DNA from: Thalassobacillus sp043497085
Lineage (GTDB): Bacteria; Bacillota; Bacilli; Bacillales; Halobacillaceae
Direction: 5' to 3' (one strand)
Assembly (NCBI GenBank): GCA_043497085.1
Contig: JBIEKI010000004.1
DNA: 64,000 nucleotides
The translations under genes were made by a program, and so were the position numbers. Below the pieces are notes generated by a model that was given only the letters and a program-made list of their open reading frames with translations, did no database searches and was not told the origin of the DNA. Shown in pieces: positions 16,655 to 25,155 of this stretch. Within the stretch, counting starts at the first letter, position 1; each line of letters begins with the position of its first letter.

Positions 16655-18049
16655 CTAAAGGATAAATCGGCTTAAATCTTTGTTTTTCACGATACTGCTT
16701 AATTTCTCGTCGACATATTGTGGGGTGATTTTTATCGTATCCATCGTTACATCGGGTGCTTCAAACGATAAATCCTCCAACAGTTTCTCGAGAATCGTAT
16801 GCAGTCTCCGTGCACCGATATTATCTGTTTCCTGATTAACCTCAAAGGCGATTTCTGCAAGCTTAGTTACAGCTTCGTCAGAAAATTCAACCTTTATACC
16901 TTCTGTTTCTAATAATGCACTATATTGTTTCAATAATGCATTGGATGGCTCCGTCAAAATCCGTTTGAAGTCACTGATGGTGAGCTTCTCTAATTCCACC
17001 CGGATCGGAAAACGGCCTTGTAATTCCGGAATGAGGTCAGAAGGTCTCGCCATGTGAAAAGCACCGGCAGCAACAAACAAGATATGATCCGTTTTGACAG
17101 GACCATGCTTTGTCACTACTGTGGAACCTTCCACGATCGGCAGGATGTCTCGCTGCACCCCTTCCCGGGATACATTGGCCTGGTTATCACTTTTCGCGGC
17201 CACCTTATCGATTTCATCGATGAAGATCATACCCGATTGCTCGACCTTCTGAACAGCTTTCTGGGTAACTTCATCCATATCAATCAATTTTTGTGCTTCT
17301 TCCTGAGTAAGTACTTTTCTAGCTTCAGAAACAGGAAGCCGTCGCTTTTTCTTTTTCTTCGGCATGAACTGACCCATGGCATCCTGCATATTCATCCCCA
17401 TTTGTTCCATTCCTGAACCTTGGAGCATATCAAACATCGAAGGCTGTTGTTCTTCGACTTCTACGTTAACCATCTGATCTTCCAGCTCTCCCATAGCAAG
17501 CTGCTGGGCAATCCGTTTCCGTTTGTTTTCTACTTCAACCTCTTCATCGCCCGTCTGTTCCTGGGTCTCCTGATTGGGTTGCTGATTGAAAATCATTTCG
17601 AAAGGATTTTTGAAATTCGTCTGTTTCTTTTTTGATGGAACAATGAGTTTAACCAGGCGTTTATTCGCTTGCTCTTCAGCCCGATCCTTCACAGCTTCCA
17701 TCTGTTCTTCTTTAACCATTCGGACCGCTGTTTCCGTCAAATCCCGAACCATTGATTCAACATCACGTCCAACATAACCGACTTCGGTGAATTTGGTGGC
17801 TTCCACTTTGACAAACGGAGCTCCAACAAGCTTTGCCAGGCGGCGTGCAATCTCTGTTTTTCCGACGCCGGTAGGTCCGATCATGAGAATATTTTTGGGT
17901 ACAATCTCATCCCTCAGATAATCATCAAGCTGCATCCGCCGGTAACGATTTCTCAATGCTACCGCAACCGACTTCTTCGCATCTTTTTGACCAACGATAT
18001 ATTGATCGAGTCTCTCGACAATTTGTCTTGGGGTCAACTCAAATGACAT
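16655..18049 (-). CDS. hslU: HslUV (ClpYQ) protease ATPase subunit HslU
   Basis: A 464-residue AAA+ ATPase with Walker A GPTGVGKT (residues 58-65), Walker B MIFIDEIDKVA, a charged insertion (I domain) in the middle and the C-terminal LSRFIL tail used for docking to HslV. It unfolds substrates for HslV. GGAGG lies nine bases upstream of the ATG. Codon 1 overlaps another ATG in a different frame that stops after four codons. Confidence 0.97.
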   Translation of the reverse strand: MSFELTPRQIVERLDQYIVGQKDAKKSVAVALRNRYRRMQLDDYLRDEIVPKNILMIGPTGVGKTEIARRLAKLVGAPFVKVEATKFTEVGYVGRDVESMVRDLTETAVRMVKEEQMEAVKDRAEEQANKRLVKLIVPSKKKQTNFKNPFEMIFNQQPNQETQEQTGDEEVEVENKRKRIAQQLAMGELEDQMVNVEVEEQQPSMFDMLQGSGMEQMGMNMQDAMGQFMPKKKKKRRLPVSEARKVLTQEEAQKLIDMDEVTQKAVQKVEQSGMIFIDEIDKVAAKSDNQANVSREGVQRDILPIVEGSTVVTKHGPVKTDHILFVAAGAFHMARPSDLIPELQGRFPIRVELEKLTISDFKRILTEPSNALLKQYSALLETEGIKVEFSDEAVTKLAEIAFEVNQETDNIGARRLHTILEKLLEDLSFEAPDVTMDTIKITPQYVDEKLSSIVKNKDLSRFIL

Positions 18050-18063
18050 CCATACCAGCCTCC

Positions 18064-18609
18064 TTATTCGATGACCTCGAGTGTAATCTGGTCATTTGTG
18101 AAAACACAGATTTCTCCTGCGATTTCCAATGCGGCACGGGCAATTTCTTCAGCACTTTTATCAGAAGAATACCGTTTTAACGCACGACCAGCACTCAAGG
18201 CATAATTACCGCCTGAACCGATAGCCAGAATGCCATCATCCGGTTCAATTACTTCCCCTGTCCCGGAGACAAGAAACATTTCGTCCTTGTTCATGACGAT
18301 CAACATGGCCTCCAGCTTCCTTAACACTTTGTCGCTTCGCCACTCTTTGGCTAATTCCACCGCCGCGCGAGCTAGATTGCCATCATACGCTTCCAGGTTG
18401 GATTCAAACTTTTCAAATAAAGTGAAGGCATCCGCAACGGATCCGGCAAATCCCGCCAGTACCTGGCCTTTGAACAGCCTTCTCACCTTCTTCGCTGTAT
18501 GTTTCATAACCACCTGGTTGCCAAGTGTAACCTGGCCATCCCCGCTCATCGCGCACTGTCCTTTATGGTGGACAGCAAAAATTGTTGTTGCATGAAACTG
18601 TTGACTCAT
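18064..18609 (-). CDS. hslV: HslUV (ClpYQ) protease peptidase subunit HslV
   Basis: A 181-residue proteasome-like peptidase with FHATTIFAVHHKG, MSGDGQVTLGN and the glycine-rich GILAIGSGGNYALSAGRAL. Most HslV proteins expose an N-terminal Thr after Met removal; this one begins MSQQFHATT, so Ser2 would be the N-terminus, like the B. subtilis CodW/ClpQ protein, which uses an N-terminal serine. The ribosome site AGGTGAGAATAGG supports this start. It lies 14 bp upstream of hslU. Confidence 0.96.
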   Translation of the reverse strand: MSQQFHATTIFAVHHKGQCAMSGDGQVTLGNQVVMKHTAKKVRRLFKGQVLAGFAGSVADAFTLFEKFESNLEAYDGNLARAAVELAKEWRSDKVLRKLEAMLIVMNKDEMFLVSGTGEVIEPDDGILAIGSGGNYALSAGRALKRYSSDKSAEEIARAALEIAGEICVFTNDQITLEVIE

Positions 18610-18622
18610 CCTATTCTCACCT

Positions 18623-19531
18623 CTATTTATTTGCTCTCGGGTGACTATCCCTATATATCTTACGTAAATGGTCCTTCGTCACATGAGTATAAATCTGTGT
18701 GGATGATAAATTTTCATGACCCAGCAGCTCTTGGACTGCCCGTAAATCCGCACCCTGATTCAACATATGGGTGGCGAAGCTGTGCCTTAATTTGTGTGGA
18801 TGGATGTTTACGGTCATGGCTGCTTTTTCCACCATTTTATCCAGGATGAGACGTACACCTCGATCAGATAGCGTGCCCCCTTTCGCATTGAGAAAAAGGT
18901 GATCCGGCTTTTTGTTACTATTTCTTAGAAGCCTGGAGCGGCCATCCTCGATGTACATCTTCATCGCTTTAGAAGCGAATTGACCAAATGGGACATACCT
19001 TTCCTTCCGGCCCTTCCCTCTCACCAGGATGGTACCGATTGTGAAATCTATATCTTCCACTTTGGTGCCTACACATTCACTGACACGGATTCCTGTACCA
19101 TACATCAACTCAAGCAAAGCCTGATTACGTTGTCCAAGCGGCGTAGACAAGTCGTTCACAGAAAATAACCGCTCCAGCTCTTCTTCATAAAAGAATTCTG
19201 GAATCGGCTTTCCTTCCTTCGGTAAGGATACATTGATGAATGGATTATGGTTCACTTTCCCTTCCCGTTCAAGAAAACGATAGAACGACCGCATGCAGGA
19301 CAGCTTACGGGAAACGCTTCTCCTGGAAAGTTTCTGCTGGTACAACCGGGTCAGAAATATGCGGATCAAAGGGTAATCTACGTCTCTGATACTGGGGATC
19401 CCTTCTGTTTGCATAAAAAGAAAAAATGCATCTACATCTTTCTCATAGTGTTGGATGGTTAGTGAAGATGCATTTTTTTCAATTTGCAGGTATTCCAGAA
19501 AAAGAAGTTTTTCTGATTGTAAATCGTCCAT
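18623..19531 (-). CDS. xerC: Tyrosine recombinase XerC (CodV)
   Basis: A 302-residue tyrosine recombinase with an N-terminal SAM-like core-binding domain and the catalytic set: R in MYGTGIRVSE, K in VRGKGRKERYVP, H-x-x-R in HPHKLRHSFATHML, H in LLGHENLSSTQIYTHV with the nucleophilic Tyr. It resolves chromosome dimers at dif. Its location before hslV is the fixed chromosomal place of codV, so it is not a sign of a mobile element. Confidence 0.96.
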   Translation of the reverse strand: MDDLQSEKLLFLEYLQIEKNASSLTIQHYEKDVDAFFLFMQTEGIPSIRDVDYPLIRIFLTRLYQQKLSRRSVSRKLSCMRSFYRFLEREGKVNHNPFINVSLPKEGKPIPEFFYEEELERLFSVNDLSTPLGQRNQALLELMYGTGIRVSECVGTKVEDIDFTIGTILVRGKGRKERYVPFGQFASKAMKMYIEDGRSRLLRNSNKKPDHLFLNAKGGTLSDRGVRLILDKMVEKAAMTVNIHPHKLRHSFATHMLNQGADLRAVQELLGHENLSSTQIYTHVTKDHLRKIYRDSHPRANK

Positions 19532-19557
19532 ATATCCACCTCTTCAAGGCGTTTAAA

Positions 19558-19587
19558 TTTTAACACAATTCAATCAATTCGTGCAAT
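19558..19587 (-). promoter_or_regulatory. Possible promoter for xerC-hslVU-codY
   Basis: On the minus strand TTGCAC, 18 bases and TAAAAT lie in the 64-bp gap between trmFO and xerC; the -10 is preceded by TGTG, an extended -10 feature. The -35 is poor, and because no terminator follows trmFO, read-through from trmFO is an alternative. Confidence 0.35.
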
Positions 19588-19595
19588 CCTTTTAA

Positions 19596-20903
19596 CTAAA
19601 TTGTAACAAAATTCTGAATTGTTTCCAATGCCCGCTTAGCGTATGCATCATTTCTTTCTTTTTTATTCTTTATTTTATTCTCAAGAGGTTTGATCAAACC
19701 AAAGTTAGCATTCATCGGCTGGAAGTGTTTAGGATTGGTTGTCGTTATATAGTTTGCCATACTTCCCATCATCGTTTCATGGGGAAGCACAACCGGCTCT
19801 TTTCCTTGCAGCAGACGTGCTGCATTGATGCCTGCGATCAATCCGGCTGCAGCTGATTCTACGTAGCCTTCCACTCCGGTCATCTGCCCAGCGAAGAACA
19901 GATCGTCTCTATCTTTGTATTGATAGGTCGCTTTAAGTAAATTAGGAGAATTGATAAACGTATTGCGATGCATAACACCGTAACGTACGATTTCAGCGTT
20001 CTCCAGGCCAGGTATTAAACGGAAAACTTCTTTTTGCGGCCCCCATTTCAAATGTGTTTGAAAACCTACCATATTATATAAAGTTCCTGCAGAATCATCC
20101 TGGCGTAATTGAACGACCGCATATGGAGTTTTTCCTGTTTTCGGGTCTTCTAAACCTACAGGCTTTAACGGCCCGAATGTCATTGTCTTTTTACCGCGTT
20201 GGGCCATGACCTCGATTGGCATGCAGCCTTCAAAAAATATTTCCTTCTCGAACTCCTTCAATGGAACTGTCTCAGCTGATATCAATGCCTCGTAGAAACG
20301 ATTGAACTCTTCTTCGGTCATAGGGCAGTTGAGATAAGCGGCTTCTCCCTTATCATACCGTGACTTTAAATAGACTTTGTCCATATCGATGGAATCCTTC
20401 TCTATGATCGGTGCCGCTGCATCATAAAAATATAAGTATTCTTCTCCTGTCATCTCCTTCAGATGAGTGGATAGTGATTCTGAAGTCAATGGTCCGGTGG
20501 CTACGATTACTGGTCCGTCTTCAGGAATCTTTCCGATTTCTTCATTATATACAGTTACGTTCTGGTGGTTTTTTACATGCTCTGTTACATATCCCGCAAA
20601 TTCATGGCGATCGACCGCCAATGCTCCACCTGCTGGAACCTGTGATTGATCGGCAGCTTGTATGATGATGGAATCCAATGTACGCATTTCCTCTTTGATG
20701 ACCCCTACTGCATTGGTAAGGGAGTTGGCGCGAAGCGAATTACTGCAAACGAGCTCCGCAAATTTATCTGTATGGTGGGCCGGTGTCTGTTTAGATGGCC
20801 TCATTTCATATAAATGTACTTGTATACCCCTTTTAGCCAACTGCCAGGCAGCTTCACTACCAGCCAGACCAGCTCCGATTACGGTTACATGTTGTGCACT
20901 CAT
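19596..20903 (-). CDS. trmFO: Folate-dependent tRNA methyltransferase TrmFO
   Basis: About 435 residues. The FAD-binding Rossmann motif VIGAGLAGSEAAWQLA is at the N-terminus, followed by ELVCSNSLRANS with a conserved cysteine and later the FFAGQMTGVEGYVESAAAG segment. The enzyme makes 5-methyluridine-54 in tRNA using methylene-tetrahydrofolate and FADH2. The ATG at 20903 has AAAGGAG eight bases upstream and follows a consensus promoter; six codons of open frame upstream are excluded. Confidence 0.97.
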   Translation of the reverse strand: MSAQHVTVIGAGLAGSEAAWQLAKRGIQVHLYEMRPSKQTPAHHTDKFAELVCSNSLRANSLTNAVGVIKEEMRTLDSIIIQAADQSQVPAGGALAVDRHEFAGYVTEHVKNHQNVTVYNEEIGKIPEDGPVIVATGPLTSESLSTHLKEMTGEEYLYFYDAAAPIIEKDSIDMDKVYLKSRYDKGEAAYLNCPMTEEEFNRFYEALISAETVPLKEFEKEIFFEGCMPIEVMAQRGKKTMTFGPLKPVGLEDPKTGKTPYAVVQLRQDDSAGTLYNMVGFQTHLKWGPQKEVFRLIPGLENAEIVRYGVMHRNTFINSPNLLKATYQYKDRDDLFFAGQMTGVEGYVESAAAGLIAGINAARLLQGKEPVVLPHETMMGSMANYITTTNPKHFQPMNANFGLIKPLENKIKNKKERNDAYAKRALETIQNFVTI

Positions 20904-20954
20904 CAGGCATGCTCCTTTCAAAACGTGTCAAGTATATATACTTACCATTCGGTA

Positions 20955-20983
20955 ATTATATCGATACGGTCTGATAGTGTCAA
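20955..20983 (-). promoter_or_regulatory. Consensus sigma-A promoter of trmFO
   Basis: On the minus strand TTGACA (20978-20983), exactly 17 bases, TATAAT (20955-20960): both hexamers are perfect. The predicted start near 20948 leaves a leader of about 45 bases. The topA terminator lies just upstream, so trmFO is transcribed separately. Confidence 0.9.
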
Positions 20984-21010
20984 TAATTTTTTTACTCCTA
21001 TCATACATAA

Positions 21011-21043
21011 CAAAAAGAAAAAGCAAGCGCAAACTTTGCGCTT
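21011..21043 (-). terminator. Terminator of topA
   Basis: On the minus strand AAGCGCAAA and TTTGCGCTT form a stem with almost no loop (palindrome), followed by GCTTTTTCTTTTTG. The stem reaches the topA stop codon. Confidence 0.8.
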
Positions 21044-23117
21044 ACTTTTGAGCCTCTTCTTTATAATCACATTCGGTACATTGAATTTGTACCCCTTTTT
21101 TCGATTTCTTCTCAACCAGGAGTGAGCTGCACTTTGGACAAGGTCTGCTGATCGGCTTATCCCATGATATGAAATCACATTCAGGATAACGGTCACAACC
21201 GTAGAATGTCCGACGCTTTTTACTTTTTCGCTCCACCACTTCCCCTTCTTTACATTTCGGGCAGGTGACGCCAACTTTCTTAAGGATCGGTTTTGTATTT
21301 CTGCATTCAGGAAAGTTTGAGCAAGCCAAAAACTTTCCATAACGGCCCATTTTGTAGACCATTTCATGTCCGCAATTTTCACAATCCACACCTGCGGGTT
21401 CATCTTTGATTTCGACTTTCTCCATTTCTTGTTCCGCTTTTTCTAAATGTGGTTCAAAACCTTTATAAAAATCATCGATGACACTAACCCATTCTACTTT
21501 TCCTTCTTCGACAGCATCGAGATCTTCTTCCATTTTTGCTGTGAAATCCACATTGATGATTTCAGGAAAGTATTGTTCGATTGATTCATGTACAATACTT
21601 CCAAGTTCAGTCGGCACAAACCGTTTATTATCGAGTGCGACATAGCCACGCCGTTGGATAGTATCCAATGTTGGTGCATAAGTGGATGGTCTTCCGATTC
21701 CGAGCTCTTCCAAAGTCTTGACCAGTCTTGCTTCTGTATAACGAGGAGGCGGCTGGGTAAAGTGCTGATTAGGTTCAATCGCATCAGCTTTTACGGTCAT
21801 TCCCTCTTCCAGCTCAGGAAGCATTTTATCTTCTTCCTTTTTGTTGTCATCGTTTCCTTCGATATACACTTTCATGAAACCTTTGAATTTCACTTTAGAG
21901 CCGGTAGCACGGAACTCGACACCCTGATTAGTCATATGCACCGTCATCGTGTCCAGAACTGCCGGGGCCATTTGGCTGGCAGTGAACCGATCCCAGATCA
22001 ATTTGTACAGGCGATATTGATCGCGGGATAAAATGCTTTTCATAGCCTTAGGGTCACGGTTGGCAGAAGTAGGGCGGATCGCTTCGTGAGCATCCTGGGC
22101 TCCTTCCTTCTGTTTCTTTTTCTTATTGCCTCCAAGATATTCTTTCCCATATTGACCTTCGATGTAATTACGGGCTTGTTCTTTTGCGGAGTCTGAAAGA
22201 CGGGTAGAGTCGGTACGCATATAAGTGATCAGACCGACAGTTCCCTCTTTCTTTCCTAAATCGATCCCTTCATATAACTGCTGGGCGATCATCATCGTCT
22301 TTTTCGCCCGGAAGTTCAGCTTACGGGCTGCTTCCTGTTGCAGGGATGAGGTAGTAAATGGTACGGAAGGATTCCGCTTACGTTCCCGTTTATTGACTTT
22401 GTCGATGTGGAATTCCTTTCCCTTCATCTTATTCAAGATGTTATCGACATCATCTTTCGTTTTTAATTCTTGTTTTTTTCCATCGATTCCATAAAATGCA
22501 CCAGGGAATTTTTCTTTTCCCTTCAGGAAAGTGCCATCAATAGACCAATATTCTTCCGGTTGGAATTTATTGATTTCATTTTCACGATCAATGATCAAAC
22601 GGACGGCGACCGATTGTACACGCCCGGCACTAAGCCCTTTTTTCACTTTCTTCCATAGAATAGGACTGATATTATATCCTACCAGCCTATCCAGGATACG
22701 TCTTGCCTGTTGGGCATCAACACGGTCCATATCAATGGTTCTCGGGTTTTTGAATGAATTCTTGACTGCGTCTTTAGTGATCTCATTGAAAACTACCCGG
22801 CATTCCGATTTATCATCGATATCTAAGCTATGCGCTAAATGCCACGCGATTGCCTCCCCTTCTCTGTCGGGGTCGGCAGCGAGGTAAACGCGTTTTGCTT
22901 TTTTCGCTGCGGTTTTCAATTCTTTCAATACGGGACCTTTCCCGCGTATCGTAATATATTTAGGTTCATATTCTTTGTCGACATCTACACCCATTTGACT
23001 TTTGGGCAAGTCACGGACATGTCCAAGTGAAGCCTTTACTTTATACTTTTTTCCTAAGTATTTTTCGATTGTTTTGGCTTTTGCGGGTGATTCGACGATA
23101 ACTAGATAATCTGCCAT
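21042..23117 (-). CDS. topA: DNA topoisomerase I
   Basis: About 691 residues. The TOPRIM domain is at the N-terminus (VESPAKAKTIEKYLG, DPDREGEAIAWHL), the active tyrosine lies in TYMRTDSTRLS, and three C-terminal four-cysteine zinc ribbons follow (CENCGHEM.., CPKCKEGE.., CPKCSSLL..). It relaxes negative supercoils. The ATG at 23117 is preceded by GGGAGG; five upstream codons are excluded. The position between dprA and trmFO is the standard Bacillus order. Confidence 0.98.
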   Translation of the reverse strand: MADYLVIVESPAKAKTIEKYLGKKYKVKASLGHVRDLPKSQMGVDVDKEYEPKYITIRGKGPVLKELKTAAKKAKRVYLAADPDREGEAIAWHLAHSLDIDDKSECRVVFNEITKDAVKNSFKNPRTIDMDRVDAQQARRILDRLVGYNISPILWKKVKKGLSAGRVQSVAVRLIIDRENEINKFQPEEYWSIDGTFLKGKEKFPGAFYGIDGKKQELKTKDDVDNILNKMKGKEFHIDKVNKRERKRNPSVPFTTSSLQQEAARKLNFRAKKTMMIAQQLYEGIDLGKKEGTVGLITYMRTDSTRLSDSAKEQARNYIEGQYGKEYLGGNKKKKQKEGAQDAHEAIRPTSANRDPKAMKSILSRDQYRLYKLIWDRFTASQMAPAVLDTMTVHMTNQGVEFRATGSKVKFKGFMKVYIEGNDDNKKEEDKMLPELEEGMTVKADAIEPNQHFTQPPPRYTEARLVKTLEELGIGRPSTYAPTLDTIQRRGYVALDNKRFVPTELGSIVHESIEQYFPEIINVDFTAKMEEDLDAVEEGKVEWVSVIDDFYKGFEPHLEKAEQEMEKVEIKDEPAGVDCENCGHEMVYKMGRYGKFLACSNFPECRNTKPILKKVGVTCPKCKEGEVVERKSKKRRTFYGCDRYPECDFISWDKPISRPCPKCSSLLVEKKSKKGVQIQCTECDYKEEAQK

Positions 23118-23178
23118 AACTGTTCCTCCCATAGAGGTGTGTGCACCTTATGCATATTTCATTGATAAACTTTCCCTA

Positions 23179-23207
23179 TTATTAAATACTTTCTTTTCAT
23201 TTGTCAA
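23179..23207 (-). promoter_or_regulatory. Likely promoter of topA
   Basis: On the minus strand a perfect -35 TTGACA (23202-23207) is followed after 17 bases by TAATAA, a weak -10. The site is in the intergenic gap between dprA and topA, about 60 bases before the topA start. Confidence 0.5.
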
Positions 23208-23283
23208 ACGTGATTGGTCAGAATTTTTTCAAAAAAAGGAGATAATAAATATTATTTGCCAAACTTCGACAAAACAGATGGAG

Positions 23284-24156
23284 TTATTTCGGCCATGAAT
23301 CCACAATATCCTGGGTATTTAGAACCATTTTGGCACCTTCCTGAATCATACGGTTACACCCTTCACTGTTTTCTTGCAAAAGAGAACCTGGAAATGCAAA
23401 TAGTTCCCTGCCTTGCTCTAATGCCTGATCCACGGTGATCAAAGATCCGCTTCTCGCCTTCGCTTCCACAACAAGCGTAGCTTCCGACAACCCACTGACG
23501 ATACGATTCCGTTCAGGAAAATGGTATCTTTGCGGCCTAATATCAGGTGCGTATTCGGATATGACCAGATGATTTTGTGCCATTTGTTGAAATAAGGATA
23601 TGTTTTGTTTCGGGTAAATATGATGGAAACCCGATCCTATGACTCCAACTGTTGTACCATGATAGCGTAAAGCCAACAGGTGTGCAAACCTATCTATCCC
23701 GACTGCAAGTCCGCTGACTAACATCCACCCCGCTTTGATTAGTGGGGCAAGCACACGCTCCATCGCCGGAAATGCTGATTCTGATGGGTTTCTAGTTCCA
23801 ACCACGCTCAAAGCAGGACAATGATTAAGCAGCGCCCGGTTTCCAGCCAGATAAAGGACTAGTGGAGGATCTGGGATATTTTTTAAAAGCGTCGGGTAAT
23901 CATTGTCTAATATCGTCATTATAGAAAATTCTTTCATAAATTGTTCCATCTTATACCTATGATTTTCTGAATGGAGTTGGTGAAGGAAGGCAGATGCACG
24001 TTTCAAGGGGATACCGTAACTGGTAGAGAGGTTATGGGGGGACATGTTGAAAATAGTTGTTAAACCGGGATCTTGCTGAAGAAATTTACGAAGTAAAGGC
24101 CGGCTGGCGTAGGGGTTATTGTGAAGAAAAATCAACAATTTCCGTGTTTCATCCAA
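23284..24156 (-). CDS. dprA: DNA processing protein DprA
   Basis: A 290-residue protein with an N-terminal helix-hairpin-helix/SAM-like region and the Rossmann-like DprA domain: SVVGTRNPSESAF, LVSGLAVGIDRFAH, GVIGSGFHHIYPKQN, ISEYAPDIRPQRYHFPERNRI and SGSLITVDQALEQGRELFAFPGS. DprA loads RecA on incoming single-stranded DNA during transformation. The winged-helix domain found at the C-terminus of some DprA proteins is absent, as in B. subtilis. No strong terminator follows it. Confidence 0.96.
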   Translation of the reverse strand: MDETRKLLIFLHNNPYASRPLLRKFLQQDPGLTTIFNMSPHNLSTSYGIPLKRASAFLHQLHSENHRYKMEQFMKEFSIMTILDNDYPTLLKNIPDPPLVLYLAGNRALLNHCPALSVVGTRNPSESAFPAMERVLAPLIKAGWMLVSGLAVGIDRFAHLLALRYHGTTVGVIGSGFHHIYPKQNISLFQQMAQNHLVISEYAPDIRPQRYHFPERNRIVSGLSEATLVVEAKARSGSLITVDQALEQGRELFAFPGSLLQENSEGCNRMIQEGAKMVLNTQDIVDSWPK

Positions 24157-24186
24157 TCAGAACCACTCCTTTTTTCCATTAGAAAT

Positions 24187-24219
24187 AAGATCGTGCACGG
24201 AGCTGCCATGCACGATCTT
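24187..24219 (-). terminator. Inverted repeat after sucCD, possible terminator
   Basis: Perfect 11-bp arms AAGATCGTGCA / TGCACGATCTT with an 11-base loop between the sucD stop and dprA. The following T-run is weak (TATTTCT), so termination may be partial or need a factor. Confidence 0.6.
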
Positions 24220-24236
24220 GGTTAATTTCCTAGTTT

Positions 24237-25139
24237 TTAATGCGTTTTACACTTGTCATAAAGACCATTGTCTTTAAGCACTTCAATTAGAGTTTCTCCC
24301 ATAACGGATGGTGTTTCTGCTACTTGGATACCGCACTCATTCATGACACGAATCTTTTCGTCAGCTGTACCTTTACCACCAGAAATAATAGCACCAGCAT
24401 GGCCCATACGTTTTCCTGGAGGTGCAGTACGACCACCTATGAAGCCGACTACAGGTTTGGTCATGTTGCTTTTAACCCATTCTGCCGCTTCTTCTTCTGC
24501 AGTACCACCGATCTCCCCGATCATGATAACTGCTTCTGTGTCATCATCTTCATTGAACGCCTGCAGAACATCGATAAAGTCTGTACCATTGACTGGGTCA
24601 CCGCCGATACCTACAGCTGTAGACTGGCCAACTCCAGCTTCAGAAAGCTGATGTACTGCCTCATAAGTTAAGGTACCAGAACGGGAAACGACCCCGACAT
24701 GGCCTTTTTTATGAATATAACCAGGCATAATACCAATTTTACATTCTTCTGGAGTAATGACACCAGGACAGTTAGGCCCTACTAAGCGTGTCTTCTTCCC
24801 TTCCATATAACGTTTCACTTTCACCATGTCAAGCACAGGAATATGCTCTGTGATACAGATGGCTAAATCCATTTCAGCATCTGTCGCTTCCATGATGGCA
24901 TCCGCTGCGAAAGGTGCAGGGACGTAAATGACAGAAGCATTGGCACCAGTCTTTTCGACTGCTTCAGAAACGGTATCGAATACAGGGACACCTTCAACCT
25001 CTGTGCCGCCTTTGCCTGGTGTGACACCACCCACGATTTTCGTACCGTACTCCAGCATTTGTTTCGTATGGAAAAGGGCTGTTGAACCTGTAATTCCTTG
25101 CACGATTACTTTTGTGTCTTTATTAACATATACACTCAT
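24237..25139 (-). CDS. sucD: Succinate-CoA ligase alpha subunit
   Basis: A 300-residue protein with the CoA-binding Rossmann domain (VIVQGITGSTALFHTKQML), GIGGDPVNGTDFIDVL and the phosphohistidine loop GHAGAIISGGKGTADEK. With SucC it converts succinyl-CoA to succinate with nucleotide triphosphate formation in the citric acid cycle. It follows sucC by 16 bp with a good ribosome site. Confidence 0.98.
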   Translation of the reverse strand: MSVYVNKDTKVIVQGITGSTALFHTKQMLEYGTKIVGGVTPGKGGTEVEGVPVFDTVSEAVEKTGANASVIYVPAPFAADAIMEATDAEMDLAICITEHIPVLDMVKVKRYMEGKKTRLVGPNCPGVITPEECKIGIMPGYIHKKGHVGVVSRSGTLTYEAVHQLSEAGVGQSTAVGIGGDPVNGTDFIDVLQAFNEDDDTEAVIMIGEIGGTAEEEAAEWVKSNMTKPVVGFIGGRTAPPGKRMGHAGAIISGGKGTADEKIRVMNECGIQVAETPSVMGETLIEVLKDNGLYDKCKTH

Positions 25140-25155
25140 CTGATTCCCCGCCTTT

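Noticed and set aside
18623..19531. XerC-type recombinase as a sign of a prophage or integrative element
   Set aside because: Its neighbours hslV, hslU, codY are the standard context of the housekeeping codV/xerC gene; no attachment sites or phage genes nearby.
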